From: Dokdonella sp.
Lineage (GTDB): Bacteria > Pseudomonadota > Gammaproteobacteria > Xanthomonadales > Rhodanobacteraceae
Reading direction: 5' to 3'
Length of the DNA stretch: 64,000 nt
Assembly (NCBI GenBank): GCA_016712865.1
Contig: JADJQH010000002.1
Location: 1,397,800-1,461,799 of the forward strand
The notes beneath the pieces are model-generated. The model was not told the origin of the DNA and made no database searches. It was given only the letters and a program-made list of their open reading frames with translations. This document shows, piece by piece, positions 1 through 9,466 of the stretch. Position 1 is the first letter of the stretch. Every line of letters starts with the position of its first letter. The position numbers and the translations under genes are program-made.

Positions 1-2391
1 CAACTCGACCACCCCGGCATCGCGCGTCTGATCGAAGGCGGCGTTACCGAGTCGGGCATGGCTTACATCGTCCTCGAACTGATCGAAGGCACGCCACTGA
101 CCGAACACGCGCGAGAGCATCGGCTCGAACCGCGCGCGCGACTCGCCTTGTTCCTGCAAGTGTGCCGGGCGGTCGAAGCTGCGCACCGCGCGTTGATCGT
201 GCATCGCGACCTCAAGCCATCGAACGTGCTGGTCACGCGCGATGGCCAGGTCAAGCTGCTCGATTTCGGCATCGCCAAGCTCTTGCACAACGATGATGAA
301 ACGCAGACCCGACTTCCTGCATTTACCCCCTCTTATGCAGCGCCCGAGCAGCGGGTCGGCGGCCTCGTCACTACGGCAACCGACGTGTATGCACTGGGCG
401 TTCTGCTTGGCCAGCTGATGACGGGCGAGCGTATGAGCGGAGGCCAGACCCCATCCGGCCAGGTTCGCGAAGGCCATGATCCCGGCGTGCTGCCGGCGTC
501 AGCCCGCATCACGCGTCGCTTGTTGCGCGGCGATCTCGACAACATCGTGCTCAAGGCCATCGACGAGGATCCGGCGCGACGCTATGCGTCCGCGAGTGCG
601 TTTGCCGATGACGTCGAGCGCCTGCTCGATGGTCGCCCGGTCTCCGCCCACCCGCCGTCGCGCTGGTACCGGGCACGCAAGTTCGTTCTTCGACACAAGG
701 TCAGTGTCGCCAGTTCGCTGACGTTCCTGATCGTGATACTCGCCTCGCTGGGTTCCGCCATCTGGCAGGCGCGCATCGCAAACAATGCTTCCACGCGTGC
801 CAACGCCACGCTGGCATTTGTGGTTGACCTGCTCAAGACCGCCAATGCCGATCTTCCCGCCGACCAGCGGCCAACCCCGGCAGAACTCGTGGCCGAGGCG
901 GCAACCAAGGCCCGCACAGACGCCGACCTTGACCCGCGGGTCCGCGCGCAATTGCTGCTCACCCTGGCCGAAGTTTCGCGCAGCAATGGCGACACCACGC
1001 AAGCCGAAGCGCTGATCGATGATGCGATTGCGCGCATGCAGGCCTTGGGTGCGGACGCGTCATCGCCCGAATGGGTAGCGATGCTGGTCAGCAAGGGCAA
1101 TCTCCTGCATACCACGGGCCGCACCATGGAGGCCGACCGGTTGATGGAAGGCTTGCTGCCGGCACTCGATGGGGTCGATACGGATGGCGCCGTGTCGGCA
1201 CTGATGCTGTATGGCGCGACCCGCGCCTACGCGGCAGATGCGGATCGCGCGGTCGAGATCGCCAAGCAGGCATTGATCAAGGCAAAACGCGTATTTGGCG
1301 CGGATTCCACGAATGGCGTGGAAACGGCGACCTACCTCGGGCAGCTTTGTTCTTCGCTGCGGCGTTATCGCGAAGCGGAGGCCATGCTTGAGGAAGGTAT
1401 CCTGCGCTGGCGACGAGTGGGCCTTCCGCACAACGAGCAACTGGCCCGCAGTCTTTTCCACCTGGCCAGGTCAAAGCAGGCGCTGGGCCAGCGCAACGAG
1501 GTGGAGGCCCTCTACAAGGAAGGCATCGCCTTGATGCGCAGCATTCGCGAGGGACCGTTCCATCGCCTGCCCCAAGGTCTCCTCGGCTATGCCGATTTCC
1601 TGCTCGGCGAGGAACGCCACGAGGAAGCAAAATTGGCCCTTGATGAGGCGCTGCAGATCGACATGGCTACCCGCGGCGCCGAAGATGTTCGCACCGCCAT
1701 GACGCTCCATGCCCTGGCAAATTACCACCGCGCCCGTGGCGAGAGCTCGGAAGCCGAGCAGCGTGGACGCGCGGCAGTCGAGATTTTGCGCGCGCGTGCC
1801 AAGGCTGCGGGATATGAGCCGGAACTGGCTCGGGTCCAGTTGGATTTCGCCAGCAGCCTGATCGCAAAGGAAGAAATCGATGAGGCCGTCGCATTGCATC
1901 GCACCGTGCTGCCTGACTTGTCCAGGCTCTACGGAGCGCAAAGCGCCGAAATTGCCGACGGCCAATGTGTCGGCGCTGCGCTCTCCTCGTTGCGCGGTGA
2001 CTTTGCTGCGGCTTTGCGGGATGCCGATCAGGCCCTTGCCATCCTGCGTGCCCTGGATATTCCGGTTGCGTCTAGTGAAGTCCGCTGTCTGCAACTGCGC
2101 ACAAATGCCCTTCTCGGCCTGCAGCGCAGCGACGAAGCACGCGAAACCGCCGCGCTTGCCGTTGTCCGCCACCAGCAAGCCTATCCATCCGCCAGCACCC
2201 GGCTTGCCGGCCTACTCGCCTTGCGCGCACGCGCGGAACGCTCTGATGGCGACCTGGAAGCTGCCTCGTCCACGATTGCCCAGGCGCACCAGCTCGTTGT
2301 GCTGGCAGAGCTGCTTCCCACCGAAGACAGGGAAACCCTGCAGCTTGGCTTGCCACAAGCGCCCAAGAAGTCTGCGCGGCCAACCGACTGA
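1..2391 (+). CDS. Serine/threonine protein kinase with C-terminal TPR-like region, 5'-truncated by the window edge
   Basis: The frame is open from the first base, so the glycine-rich loop and ATP-binding lysine lie left of the window. The visible kinase part has the catalytic-loop motif HRDLKPSN (HRD at about 202-210), the metal-binding DFG (about 262-270) and the activation-segment end YAAPEQ. A single hydrophobic stretch at about 700-775 (SSLTFLIVILASLGSAIW) anchors the kinase in the inner membrane, with the kinase cytoplasmic and the rest periplasmic. About 520 residues of alanine-rich helical repeats follow, matching the TPR arrays of this bacterial Hanks-type family, where they are thought to bind a partner. 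Kinases of this build in gammaproteobacteria are often paired with an ECF sigma factor. None is visible here, but one could lie upstream. Substrate unknown. Confidence 0.9.
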   Translation, partial: QLDHPGIARLIEGGVTESGMAYIVLELIEGTPLTEHAREHRLEPRARLALFLQVCRAVEAAHRALIVHRDLKPSNVLVTRDGQVKLLDFGIAKLLHNDDETQTRLPAFTPSYAAPEQRVGGLVTTATDVYALGVLLGQLMTGERMSGGQTPSGQVREGHDPGVLPASARITRRLLRGDLDNIVLKAIDEDPARRYASASAFADDVERLLDGRPVSAHPPSRWYRARKFVLRHKVSVASSLTFLIVILASLGSAIWQARIANNASTRANATLAFVVDLLKTANADLPADQRPTPAELVAEAATKARTDADLDPRVRAQLLLTLAEVSRSNGDTTQAEALIDDAIARMQALGADASSPEWVAMLVSKGNLLHTTGRTMEADRLMEGLLPALDGVDTDGAVSALMLYGATRAYAADADRAVEIAKQALIKAKRVFGADSTNGVETATYLGQLCSSLRRYREAEAMLEEGILRWRRVGLPHNEQLARSLFHLARSKQALGQRNEVEALYKEGIALMRSIREGPFHRLPQGLLGYADFLLGEERHEEAKLALDEALQIDMATRGAEDVRTAMTLHALANYHRARGESSEAEQRGRAAVEILRARAKAAGYEPELARVQLDFASSLIAKEEIDEAVALHRTVLPDLSRLYGAQSAEIADGQCVGAALSSLRGDFAAALRDADQALAILRALDIPVASSEVRCLQLRTNALLGLQRSDEARETAALAVVRHQQAYPSASTRLAGLLALRARAERSDGDLEAASSTIAQAHQLVVLAELLPTEDRETLQLGLPQAPKKSARPTD

Positions 2392-2581
2392 ACAGTAGTT
2401 GCAACTCAGACAAGTCCGGCGGGGCGAGAACCCTGTAGCCGCCGCACAAAACCACGCGAACTCGACGTTGGGCGAGGCAACCTCCAAGGCCCTGTTGCCA
2501 GGGCATCCTTTCCCGCATGTCGCAAATTCAAGTCACTTGGCGTTCCTCGCCGTTGCCCTTGGCACGCAACGAGGAAATACC

Positions 2582-4960
2582 ATGAACCACCACGTGCGAA
2601 TTCACAGCAATCGGCTTGCCGCGCTGGCAATGCTGCTTGTATCCGTATCCCCTGTTCACGCCGCCATCTTCACGGTGGGTTCCCCGGTGGGCAGCGGCCA
2701 ATGCACACACGGCACCATCCAGTCGGCAATCAACGCCGCCGAAGCCAGCCCCGGCTTGGACACGATCCGGCTGACCCGTTCGCTGACCTATGAGCCGGAA
2801 GCCAACTCGATCAACACCAGCCAGGAACTCGTGTTGGAAGGGGGTTTTGCCACCTGCACACAGGCGAGTAGTGATTCGCAGAAGACCGTCGTCAGCGGCG
2901 CCGGCGGGGCAACAGAACCGGTATTCCGCATCACGGTCAACACTGGCGGCTTCGTGCGGTTGCGTTTCCTCACCCTCAGCGGAGGTGACGAGGACGGCAG
3001 TGGAAAAGGCGGCGGCATCTACTTCAACGGAAACGGCATCCTGGAGGTACGCGACAGCCTCATCACGCAAAACCTCGCCGGCTATGGCGGCGGCATTTAC
3101 GCTCAAGGCCTGGGGTCCGATGCAGAACTGGTGATTGGTGCCAACGTGATCGTTTCAAACAACACGGCTCGCTACAGCGGTGGCGGCATCGTGGCCGACC
3201 AGATTGAAATGTCGATGCTCGAACCCGGAAGCATCCTGTTCTATAACGAAGCACTTGGCATCGGCGGAAACGGTGGCTTTGGCGGTGGCCTCTACATCTT
3301 CGGTGGCACGCGTTCTTCGTATGCCTACATCGGCAGCGGCTCCGGCACACTGGGTGCCATCTATGGCAACAGCGCTGTCTATGGCGGTGGTGTATCAGTA
3401 GGTGGTTCCAGCGAGAATTTCAGCGAATTTGAATCCGCCCAGTTGCAAATGTTCACCAGCGACCCCGCGTATCAGGCAAAAATCTCCAACAACTTTGCTT
3501 CGGTCGCCGGTGGCGGCATTCATTTGCAATCCTTCGCCAGCGAATTTGATGGCCTGGTATATGCCTCTGCCGATCTATGGAATGCCGTGCTGGAATTCAA
3601 CGCCGCCCCGGAGGGGGCTGCCGTTTTCGTGCGCGGATCGGATGCGCCGCTGGTCAGCTTCGATTCGGGCGCGTCGTTCGGGCTCAATGCGGCGCCCTTT
3701 CCTGCCGACGCCGTTCAGTGCGTCGAAGGCAAGCCTTGCGGCGGCCTGATCGGCAACGTCGCGGAAAACATCAACGGTCAGCCCAGCCCCGGGTCGGTGA
3801 TATATGCCACCAACACGGCGGAAGTTGGAATTGGCCGGTCCGAGTCTTCTGCCCCGGTCCCGGCGGGCGGCGTGCTCATCCAGGCCAACGAAGGCGTTCA
3901 TCTGGTCAACGCCGCGGATGACGATGAGTGCCAGCTCTACCTGCACAACGCGCTGATCAGCGACAACCAGACCAGTCAGGCGCTGATTCGCATTGATTGC
4001 GAAGGCACGTTCTCGGTGGTCGACTCCACCATCACCAACAACACGATCGGTGGCAGCAAGTTGCTCACCAGCAACGATTCCACGGTCACCCTGGCACGCT
4101 CGATCCTGTGGCAACCCGGCCTGACCTCGCTCACGCGCAGTGGCGGATCACAGAGCATCACCGCCATGATTGCCAGTGAAGTCGGCAGTCTTGGCGGCGG
4201 TTTCGAGGCAACATTTGCCAATCCACGATTCATCGACCCCGCGCATGCCGACTTTCGCTTGCGTGCAGCCTCGCCAGCCGTCGACTTCGCCACGGCGGTC
4301 AGCGGCGATGATCGCGATGTGCTGGGCCTTCCGCGCGACCAGGATCTGCCGATCAAGGCCAACGTGCGCGGCGTGCGCGACGTGGGCGCGTTTGAACGCC
4401 AGTCCATCCAGCCCCTCGTTCTCAATGCCGACTTTGACTTTGCCGACCTTCGCCTGTGGACCTGGTTCGCCGGGGCATGGGACGGCACGCAGAACGTCGC
4501 CGGCGGCGCTGGCTCGGGCTCGTGGAAATTCCAGATTACCGACACCCAGACGCCGCGCTACTTCGTTGGTCAACAATGCATCCACCTGCCCGGACCGGGT
4601 CGTTACACCCTCAATGGCCGCGGCAAGGGCGGCGGCAACACGGTGGCCAATCGTGACTACGCAAAACTGGCTTGGGAATTGCGTACCAGCGGCACCGAGC
4701 AATGCAACGCCGGCGTTGCGAACGTTTCGGGCGAGTTGGGCATCGGTTCCGGCACAAGCTGGGGCCAGGCTGCGCAACCGGCCATCATCGACTTGGCACC
4801 GCAAGACTGGACGCCCACCAGTTCGATCACCGTCACCCTGATCGCAGAAGATGGCGGCGTCAGCTTCCCGCGCAACATCAGCGCATGGTTTGACGGCATC
4901 ACCCTGGAAGTGGATGGCAGCGACGTCATCTTTGCCGACGGCTTCGAGACATTCAATTGA
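2582..4960 (+). CDS. Secreted parallel-beta-helix (choice-of-anchor Q / Pmp-like repeat) protein with C-terminal IFADGFE tag
   Basis: I start it at the ATG at 2582 because GAGGAA lies just upstream and a signal peptide follows (MNHHVRIHSN, then a hydrophobic core ending PVHA). An open frame continues upstream to 2399 but has no leader character. Residues about 100-620 carry repeated GGGIY/GGGI segments with N-rich turns, typical of right-handed beta-helix proteins with polymorphic-outer-membrane-protein repeats. A PAVD segment and an RxVGAFE-like end of the helix domain follow, as in choice-of-anchor Q proteins. The last about 170 residues form a jelly-roll-like domain (starts VLNADFDFADLRLW), which is also found alone in the next gene. 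The protein ends DVIFADGFETFN, a tag shared with other secreted proteins here. No catalytic residues recognised; a surface or extracellular role is likely. Confidence 0.8.
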   Translation: MNHHVRIHSNRLAALAMLLVSVSPVHAAIFTVGSPVGSGQCTHGTIQSAINAAEASPGLDTIRLTRSLTYEPEANSINTSQELVLEGGFATCTQASSDSQKTVVSGAGGATEPVFRITVNTGGFVRLRFLTLSGGDEDGSGKGGGIYFNGNGILEVRDSLITQNLAGYGGGIYAQGLGSDAELVIGANVIVSNNTARYSGGGIVADQIEMSMLEPGSILFYNEALGIGGNGGFGGGLYIFGGTRSSYAYIGSGSGTLGAIYGNSAVYGGGVSVGGSSENFSEFESAQLQMFTSDPAYQAKISNNFASVAGGGIHLQSFASEFDGLVYASADLWNAVLEFNAAPEGAAVFVRGSDAPLVSFDSGASFGLNAAPFPADAVQCVEGKPCGGLIGNVAENINGQPSPGSVIYATNTAEVGIGRSESSAPVPAGGVLIQANEGVHLVNAADDDECQLYLHNALISDNQTSQALIRIDCEGTFSVVDSTITNNTIGGSKLLTSNDSTVTLARSILWQPGLTSLTRSGGSQSITAMIASEVGSLGGGFEATFANPRFIDPAHADFRLRAASPAVDFATAVSGDDRDVLGLPRDQDLPIKANVRGVRDVGAFERQSIQPLVLNADFDFADLRLWTWFAGAWDGTQNVAGGAGSGSWKFQITDTQTPRYFVGQQCIHLPGPGRYTLNGRGKGGGNTVANRDYAKLAWELRTSGTEQCNAGVANVSGELGIGSGTSWGQAAQPAIIDLAPQDWTPTSSITVTLIAEDGGVSFPRNISAWFDGITLEVDGSDVIFADGFETFN

Positions 4961-5193
4961 TCAATACCGATTGCATTCGATCTCGACGGTGGCGCACGGC
5001 ATCCGCCCATTGCTGGGCGCCACCGCGCAAAGGCCATTCCGCCCAACCACGGATCTGAGGAACGCACCGTGAGCCTGTTCATTCCACACAACCACGTGGT
5101 TGCCAGCATGCCGCCCGATACGGAGCTGACTGCGGGCTCCGAACTTCGTCCGCTCGTGCGGGATTGCCGTTTGCATTTGCACGGGAGACTTCC

Positions 5194-5925
5194 ATGATCC
5201 GAATTCCACTGATGCTTGTGCTGTGCCTGGCTTCGGCTTCCGCCGGAGCACAAAACCTCGCCCTCAATGGCGACTTCGACACCGATCTTTCCGGTTGGCT
5301 GATCGATCCACTGGTCACGCAACCAACGTGGGCCAACTTCGACATCGGTTCCGCCGCATCCGGTTCGGCGCGCCTGGACAACAGTTCGGCTACGGCGCTT
5401 GACCGCATCTATCCGCTTGAACAATGCATTGCGCTGACCCAACCGGGACGCTACGGAATTGTTGCCCACGGCTTCATCCCTCCCGGTCAAGCCGGTGGAA
5501 AACTGGTGGTGAGCTACTGGCTGTCGCTGAACAATCCCGACTGCCCGCTGTTCCAGGGTGTCCAGGCGGCGGGTGGCCAGTTCATCACCACGATCAACGC
5601 CTGGGGACGCTTCGAGCAGTGGCTGACCGTGGAGGTGCCATCACCGGTGCCAGCCAATGCGCGGATCAAGATCAGCCTTGGCATCGAAAAAGACAATGCC
5701 GGCGGCACTTTCCACGGCTACTTCGACGCCATATCGGTTGTTGCCGATTCTGTTTTCGCCAGCGGGTTGTTTGAATTAAGGACATCAACCAAGTTTGGCT
5801 GCCGGCATGCCGGGGCCATTGCCGGTACGCACAAGAAAACCCGCGATCGCTGCGAGGTTTCCCTGTTGCAATGTGACACCGCCCCACCACGCAGCCCGCG
5901 GCGCAGGCCAGAGACATGCCGATGA
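5194..5925 (+). CDS. Secreted stand-alone jelly-roll-like domain protein, C-terminus running into a repeat
   Basis: The ATG at 5194 follows a GGGAGA ribosome site and opens a clear signal peptide (MIRIPLMLVLCLASASAGAQ). The mature part (NLALNGDFDTDLSGW onward) resembles the C-terminal domain of the gene just upstream: both have an N(A/G)DFD-x-L-x-W opening, a conserved QCI(A/H)L...PGRY segment and a (Y/W)FD(A/G)I segment near the end. It then reads DSVFASGLFE, which looks like a damaged version of the IFADGFE tag. The last about 47 residues are encoded partly by a 37-bp direct repeat and are probably not native, so a frameshift or mutation near 5770 may have removed the original stop. Function unknown; probably a small extracellular binding protein duplicated from its neighbour. 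Confidence 0.65.
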   Translation: MIRIPLMLVLCLASASAGAQNLALNGDFDTDLSGWLIDPLVTQPTWANFDIGSAASGSARLDNSSATALDRIYPLEQCIALTQPGRYGIVAHGFIPPGQAGGKLVVSYWLSLNNPDCPLFQGVQAAGGQFITTINAWGRFEQWLTVEVPSPVPANARIKISLGIEKDNAGGTFHGYFDAISVVADSVFASGLFELRTSTKFGCRHAGAIAGTHKKTRDRCEVSLLQCDTAPPRSPRRRPETCR

Positions 5926-5960
5926 GGTTTCCCTGTTGCGATGTGACACCGCCCCACCAC
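5854..5960. repeat. 37-bp direct repeat, two copies
   Basis: A 37-bp sequence starting GAGGTTTCCCTGTTGC and ending GCCCCACCAC occurs at 5854-5890 and 5924-5960 with one mismatch (A/G). The first copy lies inside the extended tail of the preceding secreted-protein frame. Confidence 0.8.
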
Positions 5961-6063
5961 CCTCACCCCAACGCTCCTCTTCATGCCCTCGGATACGCTG
6001 GTCGAAGAGCGGGAAAGTGGGGTGCCGGGGGAGCAGCTCCATCGCGACGCGATGATCGAACAA

Positions 6064-6091
6064 AAGAAGGCCCGCTTGCGCGGGCCTTCTT
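6064..6091 (-). terminator. Rho-independent terminator of groES-groEL
   Basis: A perfect 12-bp stem (AAGAAGGCCCGC / GCGGGCCTTCTT) with a 4-base loop lies 27 bp past the groEL stop. Read on the minus strand the hairpin is followed by a short T run (TTTTG), as expected for an intrinsic terminator. Confidence 0.85.
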
Positions 6092-6117
6092 CATTACTGC
6101 AATGCTGCGATTGGGGC

Positions 6118-7905
<1,788 letters not shown>

Positions 7906-7909
7906 CGCC

Positions 7910-8197
7910 TTACTCAATCACCGCAACGATGTCTTCTTCGCGCATGACCAGCAGTTCTTCACCGTCCACCTTCACTTCGGTGCCGGAGTACTTGCCGAAC
8001 AGCACCTTGTCGCCGACCTTGACCGCCATGGGGCGGACCTTGCCGTCTTCGAGGATCTTGCCGGTGCCGGCGGCGACCACCTGGCCACGGATCGGCTTCT
8101 CGGCGGCCGAATCGGGGATGACGATGCCGCCGGCGGAAATCTTTTCTTCTTCCAGACGCTTGAGGATGACGCGATCGTGCAGCGGACGCAGTGCCAT
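7910..8197 (-). CDS. groS: Co-chaperonin GroES (10 kDa)
   Basis: GroES forms the heptameric lid of the GroEL chamber. The 95-residue product starts [18 protein letters not shown] and has the mobile-loop region ([15 protein letters not shown]), the [27 protein letters not shown] core and the [12 protein letters not shown] end. I choose the inner ATG at 8197 over an in-frame ATG five codons upstream because it matches the family start and has AAGGAA in the right place. It is the first gene of the groES-groEL unit, about 50 bp downstream of a CIRCE operator. Confidence 0.97.
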   Translation of the reverse strand: MALRPLHDRVILKRLEEEKISAGGIVIPDSAAEKPIRGQVVAAGTGKILEDGKVRPMAVKVGDKVLFGKYSGTEVKVDGEELLVMREEDIVAVIE

Positions 8198-8245
8198 GGG
8201 AAATTCCTTCAACTGGTTGATTGGACTGAAAAGTTTATCGGGCTG

Positions 8246-8272
8246 TTAGCACTCAGGCCGAATGAGTGCCAA
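8246..8272 (-). promoter_or_regulatory. CIRCE operator (HrcA binding site) of groESL
   Basis: The 27-bp element is TTAGCACTC, nine bases, then GAGTGCCAA. It matches the CIRCE inverted repeat (TTAGCACTC-N9-GAGTGCTAA) with one mismatch. It lies about 49 bp upstream of the groES ATG, where HrcA represses groESL in many bacteria. hrcA itself is not in the window. Confidence 0.92.
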
Positions 8273-8287
8273 TTCTACCCGGCCAAA

Positions 8288-8313
8288 AATGCCCGGGGAA
8301 GTCCTCGGGCATT
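8288..8313 (-). terminator. Hairpin upstream of groESL, possible terminator
   Basis: AATGCCCG...CGGGCATT forms a stem of 8 bp or more. On the minus strand it is followed by TTTTT-like sequence (the plus strand reads CCAAAAATGCCC). It would stop transcripts entering groESL from the repeat array to its right. Confidence 0.45.
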
Positions 8314-8364
8314 GGCGTGACCGTCAAATTGGGCTGTGTGGGCTGGATTCAAGGCCGCATCGCT

Positions 8365-9397
8365 CCGTAGAGCGGAGCTTGCTCCGCTTGCCCCAACCGC
8401 ACCGCCAGCTCGGGCATTCAGCCGAGCAAGCTCGGCTCTACAAAAGCAGGCGATTCAAGGCAACGTTGAACAAGGCTGTCCGCGTTGAAGCAATAGACGG
8501 TGGATGCGCTGCGCTTATCCACCCTACCCACCCTGCCCTGTAGGGTGGATAAGCCCGCAGGGCGCATCCACCATGGCTGTCCGCGTTGAAGCAAAAGACG
8601 GTGGATGCACTGTGCTTATCCACCCTACCCACTCCGTAGAGCGGAGCTTGCTCCGCTTGCCCCAACCGCACCGCCAGCTCGGGCATTCAGCCGAGCAAGC
8701 TCGGCTCTACAAAAGCAGGCGATTCAAGGCAACGTTGAACAAGGCTGTCCGCGTTGAAGCAATAGACGGTGGATGCGCTGCGCTTATCCATCCTACCCAC
8801 TCCGTAGAGCGGAGCTTGCTCCGCTTGCCCCAACCGCACCGCCAGCTCGGGCATTCAGCCGAGCAAGCTCGGCTCTACAGAAGCAGGCGATTCAAGGCAA
8901 CGTTGAACATGGCTGTCCGCGTTGAAGCAAAAGACGGTGGATGCGCTGCGCTTATCCACCCTACCCACTCCGTAGAGCGGAGCTTGCCCGCTTGCCCAAC
9001 CGCACCCCAGCTCGGCATTCAGCCGAGCAAGCTGGCTCTACAAAAGCAGGCGATTCAAGGCAACGTTGAACAAGGCTGTCCGCGTTGAAGCAAAGACGGT
9101 GGATGCACTGGCTTATCCACCCTACCCACCCGTAGAGCGGAGCTTGCTCCGCTTGCCACCCACCGCCACGCATTCAGCCGAGCAAGCTCGGCTCTACAGA
9201 AGCAGGCGATTCAAGGCAACGTTGAACATGGCTGTCCGCGTTGAAGCAAAAGACGGTGGATGCACTGTGCTTATCCACCCTACCCACTCCGTAGAGCGGA
9301 GCTTGCTCCGCTTGCCCCAACCGCACCGCCAGCTCGGGCATTCAGCCGAGCAAGCTCGGCTCTACAAAAGCAGGCGATTCAAGGCAACGTTGAACAA
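8365..9397. repeat. Tandem array of about six 160-170-bp units carrying REP-like palindromes
   Basis: Units begin at CCGTAGAGCGGAGC near 8365, 8634, 8802, 8970, 9130 and 9289. Each holds a palindrome GTAGAGCGGAGCTTGCTCCGC, a spacer, its partner GCCGAGCAAGCTCGGCTCTAC, then AAGCAGGCGATTCAAGGCAACGT and a GACGGTGGATGC...TTATCCACCCTACCC block. The first unit is longer, by an extra inverted copy of the GGTGGATAAG block (about 8535-8580). Units four and five have several single-base deletions relative to the others. Open frames across the array are repeat translations, not genes. No coding sequence is seen between the CIRCE site and 9467. Confidence 0.9.
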
Positions 9398-9466
9398 GTG
9401 GCATTCCGAATATGCCGATCATCCGGGTTAAAGTTCGGGATTGCCTGCAACTGTGGTGACTTTCCA

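Noticed and set aside
8504-9088. 194-codon frame in the tandem array
   Set aside because: It repeats the same peptide (SVERSLLRLPQPHRQLGHSA) because it translates the DNA repeat; no gene character.
8365-9397. CRISPR array
   Set aside because: Units are 160-170 bp and almost wholly conserved, with internal palindromes and no unique spacers of 30-40 bp; no cas genes.
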